A stretch of DNA of 64,000 nt from Actinoplanes octamycinicus (lineage in GTDB: Bacteria; Actinomycetota; Actinomycetes; Mycobacteriales; Micromonosporaceae). Each line of letters begins with the position of its first letter. The first letter of the stretch is position 1. The position numbers were made by a program, and so were the translations under genes. The notes under the pieces are model-generated. The model was not told where the DNA came from, made no database searches, and was given only the letters and a program-made list of their open reading frames with translations. This document shows, piece after piece, positions 43,178 through 51,542 of the stretch. Location of the stretch: NCBI RefSeq assembly GCF_014205225.1, contig NZ_JACHNB010000001.1, positions 3,329,501 through 3,393,500 of the forward strand, read 5' to 3'.

Positions 43178-44740
43178 GTGACGGAGACGAATGACCCGCT
43201 GAAACTGTCCGAGCTCTTCGCCGGCGGCGGCGAGCCGTGGCAGCCGCTGCTGCAGCCGGTGATCGAGGCTCAGCCGGGCGCCGCGAGCTTCATCGGCCCG
43301 GGCCGCAGCCCGCAGGTGGTGCCGGTCCGGGAGCTGACCTTCCAGGCCCTGAAACCCAACCCGCCGGAGAAGTGGAAGGTCGTCGTCTTCGGCCAGAACC
43401 CCTACCCGCGGCCGGAGAGCGCCACCGGCATCGCGATGTTCGACAACACCTTCCACGACTGGGCGGACAGCCAGTTCGGCCGGGTGGTCAGCATCCGCTG
43501 CATCATCAAGGCCGCCGCGATGTGGAAGTACGGCATCCCGAAGAAGACGCCGATCGCCGACATCCGGGCGCTGCTCAAGTCCCACGACACGGTGCAGCCG
43601 CCGGAGTGGTTCCAGGCCATGCTGACGCAGGGCGTGCTGCTGCTCAACGCGGCGCTGACCGCGAGCGCCGACGGCGCGATGGGCACCGACCAGCACACCG
43701 CGTTCTGGCGGCCGGTCGTGGAGCGGATCGTCGAGGAGATCCTGCGGGCCAAGTCCGAGGCGGACGAGCCGGACCGGGGGGTCGTCTTCGCCTGGTGGGG
43801 CGCGCACGCCCGGACCCTCAAGAGTCTGGTCCTGCGGCTGGAGAAGAAGTATCCCGGCGTCGAGGTGCGGCACCTCGACCACCCGAACCCGGCCGCCCAG
43901 GGCGACATCTTCTGCGACAACGAGCACTTCACCGTGGTCAACGACGCGCTGCGCGGGCTCGGGATGGACCCGGTCGACTGGCTGCCCAGCGCCGGGTGGA
44001 ACCAGGCCTCCGACCACGCCGACCGGATGGGCGCCTTCATCACGTCCACCATGGAGCTGCACCAGCTCTACCTGGAGCGGCTGGCCGGCGTCAAGGACGA
44101 GGGCCTGTCGCTGCCGGCGATCACCGGCGTGCTCGACACCCCGCTGCTCGACTTCCGCAAGGCGGTCGCGCCGGCCGCCGAGACGCTGGGCGGGCTCGAC
44201 CACTACGTCGAGCGGTCGCAGGCCTTCGGCGAGCGGCTGACCGGCACCGCCGGGCTGAGCGCCGACGAGGTGGCCGCGCTGTACCTCTACACCTGCGAGT
44301 CCGCCTTCTACCGGCAGATCAACGCGACGCTGCGGGACCCGGACCGCAGCCGGATCACGCCGTACCTGCCGTACCTCAGGCTGTTGTTCTCCGCGGTGGA
44401 CCGCCTGCCGGTGCGCCGGGAGCCGCTCTGGCGGGGCGTCTCGCTCGATCTGCGCGCGCAGTACCCGCTCGGCCAGACGGTGACCTGGTGGGGCGTGTCG
44501 TCGTGCACCTCGGAGATCGGTGTCGCCCGGGCCTTCCTCGGCGGCCGCGGCAGACGCACGCTCTTCGAGGTCACCCCGGCCCGCGCGGTCGGCATCCGGA
44601 GCTTCTCCGCCTTCACCGGCGAGGAGGAGTTCATCCTGGCGCCCGGCACCCAGCTCAAGGTCACCGAGGTGACCGCGGCCCGCGGCGGCCTGTGCACCGT
44701 CAAACTCACCGAGCTGGCCGAGGCGCGCATGGTCGCCTGA
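43178..44740 (+). CDS. Uracil-DNA-glycosylase-like domain fused to an ADP-ribosyltransferase domain
   Basis: The 520-aa protein has two parts. Residues about 60-275 follow family-1 UDG: VVVFGQNPYPRPESATGIAM for GQDPYH, QGVLLLNAALT for the conserved Asn strand, VVFAWWGAHA, and HLDHPNPAA for the HPSPLS loop. The catalytic Asp of GQDPY is Asn here, while Tyr, Asn and His are kept. Residues about 290-520 look like an R-S-E-class ADP-ribosyltransferase: LWRGVS near 415, WGVSSCTSE near 438 and FTGEEEFILAPGT near 478 with the E-x-E pair. The divergent neighbour is a macrodomain gene. A DNA-directed modifier is inference. Confidence 0.85.
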   Translation: MTETNDPLKLSELFAGGGEPWQPLLQPVIEAQPGAASFIGPGRSPQVVPVRELTFQALKPNPPEKWKVVVFGQNPYPRPESATGIAMFDNTFHDWADSQFGRVVSIRCIIKAAAMWKYGIPKKTPIADIRALLKSHDTVQPPEWFQAMLTQGVLLLNAALTASADGAMGTDQHTAFWRPVVERIVEEILRAKSEADEPDRGVVFAWWGAHARTLKSLVLRLEKKYPGVEVRHLDHPNPAAQGDIFCDNEHFTVVNDALRGLGMDPVDWLPSAGWNQASDHADRMGAFITSTMELHQLYLERLAGVKDEGLSLPAITGVLDTPLLDFRKAVAPAAETLGGLDHYVERSQAFGERLTGTAGLSADEVAALYLYTCESAFYRQINATLRDPDRSRITPYLPYLRLLFSAVDRLPVRREPLWRGVSLDLRAQYPLGQTVTWWGVSSCTSEIGVARAFLGGRGRRTLFEVTPARAVGIRSFSAFTGEEEFILAPGTQLKVTEVTAARGGLCTVKLTELAEARMVA

Positions 44741-44782
44741 CGGTCTTTTTTCTGGGGTACGACGTCAGCACCGTCCTCGTTC

Positions 44783-45427
44783 TCAGCGGCACCGCCACAG
44801 CAGCGGGTCGTTGCTGACGTCCGGCCCCGAGCTGTACCCGCTGATCGTCCGGCCGTCGTCGCTGATGCTGGTCAGCATGTAGGAGGCGGCCTCGCGGTCC
44901 AGTCCCGGCAACCGGACCGGCGCCGGCCCGGCGAGCAGCGCGGGAGTGTCCTCGCCGGCGCCGGCCACCCAGCCGTTCGGCGTGATCAGCTCGGCCCGCC
45001 ACAGCCCGTCCAGGCGCTCGTAGGCCCCGCTGGTGATCCGGTAGCGCATCGGCGTGAACTCCCGCTGCCGCGGGCTCTCGAAGACCGCGTCGCCGGCCAC
45101 CCAGCCGTTGCTGATCGAGGTCGGCCAGAACGCGCTCGCCCGCCGGCCGTCCACCGTGGGCAGTCGCATCGCCTGCCCGGTGCCGCCCGGCCACCACAGG
45201 TATCCGCTGTCCAGGCCGGTCTCCGAGCCGACCCGGCCGACGACGGTGCCGTCCTCGTCGAGCCCCTCGACCACCCCGTGGGTCGCACCCGGCGGCAGCG
45301 GCAACGGCACCGGGGCGGCGGTCACCGACGCCCACCGGGCCGGCACCTCGTCCGGCGCCGCGCCCAGGGCGCCGGCCACCACGCCGGCGTCGTTGATCGC
45401 CACGGCTGCGGCGTCCCGGCCGCGCAT
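44783..45427 (-). CDS. HAF-repeat-like protein, probably 5'-truncated
   Basis: At least 214 aa are read, made of repeated segments of the HAF/beta-propeller type (VAINDAGVVAGALG, GYLWWPGGTGQAMRLP, TSISDDGRTISGYSSG). The same repeat pattern continues upstream in frame (IDDLNSAGAGVG, FDARGRQHAYAYRDGRF) to a stop near 45578 without any ATG, GTG or TTG. The annotated ATG at 45427 therefore lies inside a repeat. The gene has probably lost its start and signal peptide. No function is assigned. Confidence 0.5.
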   Translation of the reverse strand: MRGRDAAAVAINDAGVVAGALGAAPDEVPARWASVTAAPVPLPLPPGATHGVVEGLDEDGTVVGRVGSETGLDSGYLWWPGGTGQAMRLPTVDGRRASAFWPTSISNGWVAGDAVFESPRQREFTPMRYRITSGAYERLDGLWRAELITPNGWVAGAGEDTPALLAGPAPVRLPGLDREAASYMLTSISDDGRTISGYSSGPDVSNDPLLWRCR

Positions 45428-45587
45428 CTCGGTGAACCGGCCGTCCCGGTAGGCGTACGCGTGCTGCCGCCCTCGCGCGTCGAAGGCGCTGCCGACCCCG
45501 GCGCCGGCGCTGTTCAGATCGTCGATCGAGGCGTCCGAGCCGGCTGCTTTTCCCGACGGGCTGGCGCCGATGTGTCAGACTGCGCGG

Positions 45588-45893
45588 ATGCTGGACGACG
45601 CGAAACCGCCGGTGATCGCCGCGAACATCTTCGGCCGCACGATGCTGGCCTTCCCCGCGCTCCTGCTGATCGCCTGGACCGCCGCCGCCCAGGAGGAGGG
45701 CGACACCTGGGTCAACGGCGACGGCCCCGGCGCCATGATCTTCTCCCTGGCCCTGGCCGCTCTCGCCCTGGCCGCCCTCCTGATCGCCCCCCTGAACCGC
45801 TTCCGCCGAGCCCGCCCCGCGGTGGTCCTCGGCTGGTCCCTCGGCGCGCTCATCACCGTCACCACCATCGCGTCGCTGACCTACACCGGCTGA
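45588..45893 (+). CDS. Small membrane protein with three hydrophobic helices
   Basis: The 101-aa product has hydrophobic segments MLAFPALLLIAWTAAA, FSLALAALALAALLIAPL and VVLGWSLGALITVTTIASL. No ribosome site is seen before the ATG at 45588. CAGACT, seven bases upstream, could be a -10 box for a leaderless transcript. The SGNH-hydrolase gene starts five bases after its stop. The function is unknown. Confidence 0.6.
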   Translation: MLDDAKPPVIAANIFGRTMLAFPALLLIAWTAAAQEEGDTWVNGDGPGAMIFSLALAALALAALLIAPLNRFRRARPAVVLGWSLGALITVTTIASLTYTG

Positions 45894-45897
45894 CCCG

Positions 45898-46776
45898 ATG
45901 AGGCCGCGCCGCTGGCAGGTTGTCGTGATGGGGGTGCTCGGGGTCTTCGCGCTGGCCTGTGAGGGTGGGGCGGGGGCGGCCGGGGATCCGCAGCCGACCA
46001 AGGCCCGGACCAAGGCGCCGACCAGCGCGGCGGCCGGTTATCCGGGGTCGATGGCGGCGCTGGGTGACTCGATCACCGCCGGGGTGGGCAGCTGCCTGGC
46101 CTACCTGGCCTGCGCCAAGAACTCCTGGGCGGTCGGCGACGGCAACGGGATCAAGAGCCACTACAAGGGGATCCTCGCCAAGAACGCCAAGATCGAGGGG
46201 CACGTGCACAACTTCGCCGAGCCGGGGGCGGAGGCGGACGCGCTGGCCGGGCAGGCAGCCCGGGCGGTGGCCGCCAAGGTGCAGTACGTGACCGTGCTGA
46301 TCGGCGCGAACGACGCCTGCGCCGGGCGGGTCGGCGACATGACCCCGGTGGCGACGTTCCGCGACCAGGTCGACCGCGGGCTGGCCAAGCTGAAGAAGGG
46401 CCTGCCCAAGGCGCGGGTGCTGGTCGCCAGCGTCCCGGACCTGTACCGGCTGTGGCAGGTGGGCCGGGACGAGGACGCCGCGGTCCGGGTCTGGCGCAGC
46501 GGCGGGATCTGCCCGTCGATGCTGGCCGACCCGACTTCGACGGCGAGCGCCGACAACCGCCGGCGGCGCGCGGTCCGGGACCGGATCGACGCCTACGACG
46601 AGCAGCTGCGCGCGGCCTGCGAGGCGTACGGCAGCCGGTGCCGCTGGGATGACGGCCGGGTGCACGACCTGCGCTTCACCATCGACCTGGTGAGCCCGCT
46701 CGACTACTTCCACCCCAGCCTGGAGGGCCAGAACGAGTTGGCCGCGGTCACCTTCCCGGAGCGCTTCGACTGGTGA
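45898..46776 (+). CDS. SGNH/GDSL hydrolase lipoprotein
   Basis: This 292-aa exported esterase-type protein has a lipobox (GVFALAC, lipidated Cys about residue 21) and the SGNH blocks ALGDSITAG near 57, VLIGANDAC near 138 and the catalytic His in DYFHPSLEGQ near 270. Such enzymes hydrolyse esters or acyl groups at the cell surface. It closely follows a small membrane protein gene and overlaps nothing downstream. Confidence 0.88.
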   Translation: MRPRRWQVVVMGVLGVFALACEGGAGAAGDPQPTKARTKAPTSAAAGYPGSMAALGDSITAGVGSCLAYLACAKNSWAVGDGNGIKSHYKGILAKNAKIEGHVHNFAEPGAEADALAGQAARAVAAKVQYVTVLIGANDACAGRVGDMTPVATFRDQVDRGLAKLKKGLPKARVLVASVPDLYRLWQVGRDEDAAVRVWRSGGICPSMLADPTSTASADNRRRRAVRDRIDAYDEQLRAACEAYGSRCRWDDGRVHDLRFTIDLVSPLDYFHPSLEGQNELAAVTFPERFDW

Positions 46777-46859
46777 CCGGTCCATCTCGGACAGCGGACG
46801 GGCGCCGGGCGGGTGTCACGGGCCGGAGGGACGGGCTCACATCGAGTAACCTGCATCAC

Positions 46860-48062
46860 ATGCCGGACCTGTATTCACGGCGATCGTTCATCGCCGGAGT
46901 CCTGACCGCGGGGATGCTCTCCACCGCTGCCGGTTACCTGTTCACCCGTCGCACCCCGGTGACCCTCACGCTGGTCACCGGGGCCGACTCGACCGGGGCC
47001 CGGGACCTGCTGATCAACCTGTGGAACAGGTTCCACCCGGACGTGACGATCGAGGTGGTCGAGGTGAACAGCTCGACTGCCGACCAGTACGACAAGTTCG
47101 TCAGCACCAAGGCGGACATCTACAACCTGGACATCATCCACATCCCGCGGTTCTCCGCCCGGGGCCGGATCGCGCCGATCGACCGGCCCGAGGGGCTCAC
47201 CCTGCTCGCCCCGGTCCAGCGGGCCAGCCAGGTCGGGGACGGGTCGGCCCAGCTCTGGGCGGTCCCGTTCAACACCGACGTGGGCATGCTCTTCCGCCGG
47301 ATCCGGGACAAGACCGTAGCCGACCCGGAGCCGGCCCTGGACCAGGTGATCGCCGCCACCGGCGAGCTGGCCGGGCCGCTCGCCGGTCAGCTGGCCAGCG
47401 AGGCGTCCACCACCGACGAGGCGTTCGTGATCAATGTGCTGGAGCAGGCGCTCGCCCAGGACTCGCGGATCCTCGACGACAAGGGTGTGGTCTCCACCAG
47501 CCTGGGCCAGTGGCAGGACGCGCTGGCGCCGCTCAAGGAGGCGATGCTCGGCAAGCGGATCGTGGCGGTCAGCGGCGAGGAGAACACCAACGACGCGTTC
47601 CAGGACCGCACCCTGCGCTACATGCGCAACTGGCCGGTCTGGTACCCGCGGATCGACCGGGAGGAGCGGGCGAAACCGGACACCGCGGCGGTCCGGATCG
47701 GCCGGCTGCCGATCGGCATCCTCGGCGGGCAGAGCCTCGCGGTGGCCGGGGACACCGCGCATCGCGAGGAGGCCGAGGCGGTGATCCAGTTCCTGACCGG
47801 CATGCCGGCCCAGAAACTGCTGGCCACCTACGGGTTCGCGCCGACCGGGCAGGAGGCCTACAACGACGCCGAGGTGAAGGCCGCGATGCCGCACCTGGAG
47901 AAGGTGCGCTCCGCGGTGGAGGGCGCCCACCCGAGACCGATGAACGAGGGGTACGCCGACTTCTCCCGGGTGGTCCGCCAGCACACCTACGACTACCTGC
48001 GCCGGCCCGACGCCGAGCTGACCGAGACCTTCGTGGAACAGATCCAGGAGGCGCTGAAATGA
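46860..48062 (+). CDS. Extracellular solute-binding protein (orphan)
   Basis: The 400-aa product has a twin-arginine-like signal (SRRSFIAGVLTAGMLSTAAG) and the fold pattern of sugar-type ABC solute-binding proteins. That pattern includes LITLVTGADSTGARDLLINL-like strands, LWAVPFNTDVGMLFRR and WPVWYPRIDREERA, with an AVQFLTGMPAQK-like helix. The usual permease and ATPase genes are absent; the next gene encodes a two-helix membrane protein that overlaps by four bases. It may work with a transporter elsewhere, or as a sensor component. ATG 46860 is chosen because the signal begins there. Confidence 0.82.
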   Translation: MPDLYSRRSFIAGVLTAGMLSTAAGYLFTRRTPVTLTLVTGADSTGARDLLINLWNRFHPDVTIEVVEVNSSTADQYDKFVSTKADIYNLDIIHIPRFSARGRIAPIDRPEGLTLLAPVQRASQVGDGSAQLWAVPFNTDVGMLFRRIRDKTVADPEPALDQVIAATGELAGPLAGQLASEASTTDEAFVINVLEQALAQDSRILDDKGVVSTSLGQWQDALAPLKEAMLGKRIVAVSGEENTNDAFQDRTLRYMRNWPVWYPRIDREERAKPDTAAVRIGRLPIGILGGQSLAVAGDTAHREEAEAVIQFLTGMPAQKLLATYGFAPTGQEAYNDAEVKAAMPHLEKVRSAVEGAHPRPMNEGYADFSRVVRQHTYDYLRRPDAELTETFVEQIQEALK

Positions 48063-48418
48063 CCGACGGCACCGGCCTGCAGGCCTGGCTCGTCCCGGTC
48101 TTCGTGACCGCGGGGATCATCCTGGTCGAGACGGTGGTCTGGCTGGTGGCCGGGCGCCGCCGCCCGGCCCGCCCGGCCGGCACGCTCGCCGACCGGCGCG
48201 CCCAGACGATCGCCCTCGGGCTGCTGGTGCTGCTCGCCCTGGCCGTCGCCGGCATGGCCAGTCTCGGGCCGAACCTCGCCGACCAGCTGGCCAGCGTCAT
48301 CGCCGCCCTGCTCGGCGGGGTGTCCGCCTTCCTGACCTACCTCTCCTACAAGTCCACCGTGGACGCCAAGGCCGCCCGCGCGAAGCCGGCCGACGCCGAC
48401 CGGCCGCCGCCTAGCTGA
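48059..48418 (+). CDS. Small membrane protein coupled to the solute-binding protein
   Basis: The 119-aa product has three hydrophobic segments (LVPVFVTAGIILVETVVWLV; TIALGLLVLLALAVAGMASL; ASVIAALLGGVSAFLTYLSY) and a basic C-terminal tail. Its ATG overlaps the solute-binding gene's stop by four bases. No family is recognised. Confidence 0.7.
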   Translation: MTDGTGLQAWLVPVFVTAGIILVETVVWLVAGRRRPARPAGTLADRRAQTIALGLLVLLALAVAGMASLGPNLADQLASVIAALLGGVSAFLTYLSYKSTVDAKAARAKPADADRPPPS

Positions 48419-49241
48419 CCGCCCGGTGCCGCAGGCGCAGGACCACGGCACCTCCCCAGGCGAGCAGACCGAGAACGGTCAGCAGCTTGAAGATCACGTA
48501 GCCCTCCCAGGGCGCGCCCGGCACGTCCGGCGGGATCGCCGCCGCCGGATCGAGCAACGCGCTCACCGCCGCCAGCGAGGGCAGGGCCAGCAGCGCGCCA
48601 CCGGCCCAGGCCGGCGCGTTCCACCGGCGGCGGCCGACGTGCCGGGCGGTGAACCGCAGCGCCAGCCAGCCGCCGAGCAGCAGGCCGGCCACGCCGCCGG
48701 CCAGCGCCAGCGGGCGGACCAGGGCCGGCTCCGGCCGCTGGAGGACGACGCCCTGGTCGCCGGTCCAGCCGTCCCGGAAGACGGCCAGCTCCACGCCGGC
48801 GCGGCGGGCGGTCACGAACTCCACCGTCTCCATCTCGGAGAGCCGCTCGGTCCCGGAGTGCGGCAGCACCCGCCAGCCGGTCCGCTCCAGGGTGGCGCGG
48901 ACCGCCACGAGGTCCGGCACCGGGGCCGGGACCAGGACCGACCCGCCGTCGTACTCATCGTCGGTCAGCAGCCGCGTCTCCCAGTCCGGCGATCGGTCGC
49001 CGAAGATCGCGTCCCACCGGTCGATCGGGCCGGCCGGCGCGCCGGGCAGCACCTCGGCGACGATCTCCCGGGCCCGCTGGTCGTCCGGCAGCGGACGGGC
49101 GTCGCGCCACCCGAGCCAGGCGCCGGCCGAGGCCAGCGCGGCCGCGACGACGAACGCCACGGAGGCCACCGCGACCCAGCGCACCACCCGGTGCCCGGTG
49201 CGCTGCCCGGTGTGCCGCAGGTCGGTCGCCAGAATCGACAT
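48411..49241 (-). CDS. Membrane protein of unknown function
   Basis: The 276-aa product has an N-terminal transmembrane helix (VASVAFVVAAALASAGAWLG) and an extracytoplasmic domain of about 130 residues. Two or three C-terminal helices follow (LALAGGVAGLLLGGWLALRF; AGGALLALPSLAAVSALL; FKLLTVLGLLAWGGAVVLRL). The end overlaps the convergent small membrane protein gene. The phosphatase gene on the same strand ends ten bases upstream. The function is unknown. Confidence 0.75.
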   Translation of the reverse strand: MSILATDLRHTGQRTGHRVVRWVAVASVAFVVAAALASAGAWLGWRDARPLPDDQRAREIVAEVLPGAPAGPIDRWDAIFGDRSPDWETRLLTDDEYDGGSVLVPAPVPDLVAVRATLERTGWRVLPHSGTERLSEMETVEFVTARRAGVELAVFRDGWTGDQGVVLQRPEPALVRPLALAGGVAGLLLGGWLALRFTARHVGRRRWNAPAWAGGALLALPSLAAVSALLDPAAAIPPDVPGAPWEGYVIFKLLTVLGLLAWGGAVVLRLRHRAVS

Positions 49242-49250
49242 GCCGGCACC

Positions 49251-49703
49251 CTAAGGCAGCGGTCCGACACGGTCGAAGCGGGCGACGAAGCGCCGCTGCC
49301 ACGGCGTCTCCACGGCCCGCCGGTGGTAGTGCTCGCGGACGTAGCCGACCGCCTCCCGGGCGGGCACGCCGTCCAGCACGGCGAGGCAGGCCAGCGCGGT
49401 CCCGGTCCGCCCGTGGCCGCCGAAACAGGCGATCTCCACCCGCTCCCGGTCCGCTCGGGCCAGGGCTTCGAGCAAGACCGATTTGGTGTACGCCGGGTCC
49501 GCGGGCAGCCAGAAGTCTCGCCAGCGCACCCAGCGCGCCGTCCAGCCGAACTCGGGCGGCGGGGCGCCCAGCAGGTAGACCCCGAAGTGCGGCGGGTGCC
49601 CGGACGGCATGGGATCGCGCAGGCCACGGCCGCGGATCAGCTTGCCGGACGGCAGCCGCAGCACCCCGGCGCCGTCCTTCTCCCACCCGGCATCCCCGTT
49701 CAT
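49251..49703 (-). CDS. Protein-tyrosine-phosphatase-like protein
   Basis: The 150-aa product carries a CX5R phosphatase loop, CFGGHGRTGTALA, with Cys93 as nucleophile and Arg99. It is a compact dual-specificity-type phosphatase fold (CLAVLDGVPAREAVGYVREH follows the loop). The usual general-acid Asp loop is not obvious and may be in LPADPAYTK. It is probably cotranscribed with the downstream membrane protein gene, ten bases away. Confidence 0.8.
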   Translation of the reverse strand: MNGDAGWEKDGAGVLRLPSGKLIRGRGLRDPMPSGHPPHFGVYLLGAPPPEFGWTARWVRWRDFWLPADPAYTKSVLLEALARADRERVEIACFGGHGRTGTALACLAVLDGVPAREAVGYVREHYHRRAVETPWQRRFVARFDRVGPLP

Positions 49704-49744
49704 CGCCGGAACACTACCCGGCCACGGGATCCGTCCCGGGCCGC

Positions 49745-49750
49745 TATAGT
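49745..49750 (+). promoter_or_regulatory. -10 box before the argS leader
   Basis: TATAGT is a near-consensus -10 element. Its spacing would place the transcript start at or one base from the ATG of the leader peptide at 49757. No good -35 is visible. Confidence 0.55.
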
Positions 49751-49756
49751 CGCGGC

Positions 49757-49807
49757 ATGCACAGTCAGTTCAGCGCGCGACGCCGGCGTCCCCCGGGCCG
49801 CCGCTGA
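49757..49807 (+). CDS. 16-aa arginine-rich leader peptide of argS
   Basis: The short frame encodes MHSQFSARRRRPPGRR and stops at 49807, 79 bases before argS. The four consecutive arginines use CGA, CGC, CGG and CGT, one of each CGN codon, and two more CGC follow. A hairpin lies just after the stop. This is the architecture expected of a ribosome-mediated attenuator sensing charged arginyl-tRNA. The transcript seems to start at its ATG, so it would be a leaderless leader peptide. Regulation is inference. Confidence 0.6.
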   Translation: MHSQFSARRRRPPGRR

Positions 49808-49820
49808 TCTGTGCACTCCG

Positions 49821-49841
49821 CCGGCGGGTCGATCCCGCCGG
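49821..49841 (+). promoter_or_regulatory. Hairpin between the leader peptide and argS, possible attenuator
   Basis: CCGGCGGG-TCGAT-CCCGCCGG forms an eight-base-pair stem thirteen bases after the leader stop. No T tract follows, so it would act as a Rho-independent terminator only weakly. An alternative pairing with the CGN-codon region is possible (CCGGCG is repeated there). Confidence 0.5.
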
Positions 49842-49886
49842 TGACTGTTCGCGTCGCTGGTCGACCCGCTTCGTCCGTACGAAGAC

Positions 49887-51542
49887 ATGGGGTTGATCGT
49901 GAATCTTGAATCTCTGCTGCACGACCGGCTGGCACCCGCGCTGGACGCGGTGGCCGGGCATCCCGTCGATCCGGCCGTGCGGTCCTCGCCGCACGCCGAC
50001 TTCCAGTCCGGGGCGCCGCTGGCGCTGGCCCGGGAGCTGGGCCGGCCGCCCCGGGAGATCGCCGCCGAGGTGGCCGGGAAGGCCGGCCTGGACGGGCTCG
50101 CCACGATCGAGGTGTCCGGTCCCGGCTTCCTCAACCTGACCGTTTCCGACAGCCTGCTCGCCGAGGCGTTGCGGGCCACCGCCGCGGATCCCCGGCTCGG
50201 CGTGCCGGCCGTCGCGGCGCCGGAGCGGATCGTGGTCGACTACTCCGGCCCGAACGTGGCCAAGGAGATGCACGTCGGCCACCTGCGGTCGACCATCATC
50301 GGCGACGCCCTGGCCCGGACGCTGGACTGGCTGGGGCACGACGTGATCCGGGTGAACCACCTGGGTGACTGGGGCACGCCTTTCGGGATGCTGGTCGAGC
50401 ACCTCGTCGACCGGGGTGGCGCGGCCGATCACTCGATCCGGGACCTGACCGCTTTCTATCAGGATGCCCGGGCCACGTTCGACGCCGACGAGGACTTCCG
50501 GACCCGGGCCCGGCTGCGGGTGGTGGCGCTGCAGTCCGGCGATCCGCTCTCCCGGGAGCTGTGGCGGAAACTGGTCGCCCAGTCCGAGGTCTACTTCCTG
50601 GACGTCTACGACCGGCTCGGGGTGACCCTCGGCCCGGACGACTTCGCCGGGGAGAGCCGGTACCAGGACGACCTTCCGGTGCTGGTGGCCGAGTTGCAGG
50701 CCCGGGGGCTGCTGGCGGAGAGCGACGGCGCGCTGTGCGCGTTCCCGGCCGGGTTCACCGGCCGGGACGGCGAGCCGCTGCCGCTGATCGTGCGGAAGGC
50801 GGACGGCGGGTTCGGTTACGCCGCCACCGATCTGGCCGCGCTCCGGCACCGGGTCGCGACGCTGGCCGCGGACCGGCTGCTCTACGTGGTCGGCGCCCCG
50901 CAGCGGACGCACTTCGCGATGGTCTTCGCGGTGGCCCGGGAGGCCGGCTGGCTGCCGGACGGGGTGGTCGCCGAGCACATCGGGTTCGGCTCGATCCTGG
51001 GCCCGGACGGCAAGATGCTGAAGACCCGGGCCGGCGACACGGTCAAGCTGGCCGCGGTGCTCGACGAGGCGGTCAGCCGGGCGTCGGCGCCGGCCGTCGG
51101 GATCGGCGCGATCAAGTACGCCGACCTCTCCGGCGACCGGCGGGGCGACTACGTCTTCGACTGGGACCGGATGCTCGCGATGACCGGGAACACCGGTCCC
51201 TATCTGCAGATGATGCACGCCCGGGCCCGGTCGATCCTGCGGAAGGCGGCGACCGCGCCCGGCGAGATCGTGCCGGCCGAGCCGGCCGAGCGGGATCTCG
51301 CCCTGACCCTGCTCGGCTTCGAGGCGGCGGTGACGGCGGCGGCCCGGTTCGCCGAGCCGCACCGGCTCGCCGGGTACCTGCACGAGCTGGCCGCGGTCTT
51401 CTCCGGCTTCTACGAGAAGTGCCCGGTGCTGCGGTCGGCGGACGCGGTGCTGGCGAGCCGGCTCGGGCTGACCGAGCTGACCGCGCGGACCCTCCACACC
51501 GGAATGTTTCTGCTGGGTATCGAGGGTCCGGAGCAGATTTGA
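49887..51542 (+). CDS. argS: Arginyl-tRNA synthetase
   Basis: The 551-aa product is a class I arginyl-tRNA synthetase. It has the N-terminal additional domain (DFQSGAPLALARELGRPPRE), the HIGH-type motif (MHVGHLRSTIIGD, His at about 129), HLGDWGTPFGML, a KMSK-like loop (GKMLKTRAGDTVKL) near 376 and the C-terminal anticodon-binding DALR domain. The ATG at 49887 gives an extra MGLI; a GTG at 49899 would give the more usual NLESLL start. A leader peptide and hairpin precede the gene. No lysA or other amino-acid gene follows. Confidence 0.96.
   Translation: MGLIVNLESLLHDRLAPALDAVAGHPVDPAVRSSPHADFQSGAPLALARELGRPPREIAAEVAGKAGLDGLATIEVSGPGFLNLTVSDSLLAEALRATAADPRLGVPAVAAPERIVVDYSGPNVAKEMHVGHLRSTIIGDALARTLDWLGHDVIRVNHLGDWGTPFGMLVEHLVDRGGAADHSIRDLTAFYQDARATFDADEDFRTRARLRVVALQSGDPLSRELWRKLVAQSEVYFLDVYDRLGVTLGPDDFAGESRYQDDLPVLVAELQARGLLAESDGALCAFPAGFTGRDGEPLPLIVRKADGGFGYAATDLAALRHRVATLAADRLLYVVGAPQRTHFAMVFAVAREAGWLPDGVVAEHIGFGSILGPDGKMLKTRAGDTVKLAAVLDEAVSRASAPAVGIGAIKYADLSGDRRGDYVFDWDRMLAMTGNTGPYLQMMHARARSILRKAATAPGEIVPAEPAERDLALTLLGFEAAVTAAARFAEPHRLAGYLHELAAVFSGFYEKCPVLRSADAVLASRLGLTELTARTLHTGMFLLGIEGPEQI

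Noticed and set aside
46860..48418. A complete ABC importer operon
   Set aside because: The solute-binding protein is followed by a small membrane protein without permease motifs, and there is no ATPase gene.
49887..49898. A T-box riboswitch before argS
   Set aside because: No T-box core sequence or specifier stem is visible. The leader-peptide arrangement explains the region better.
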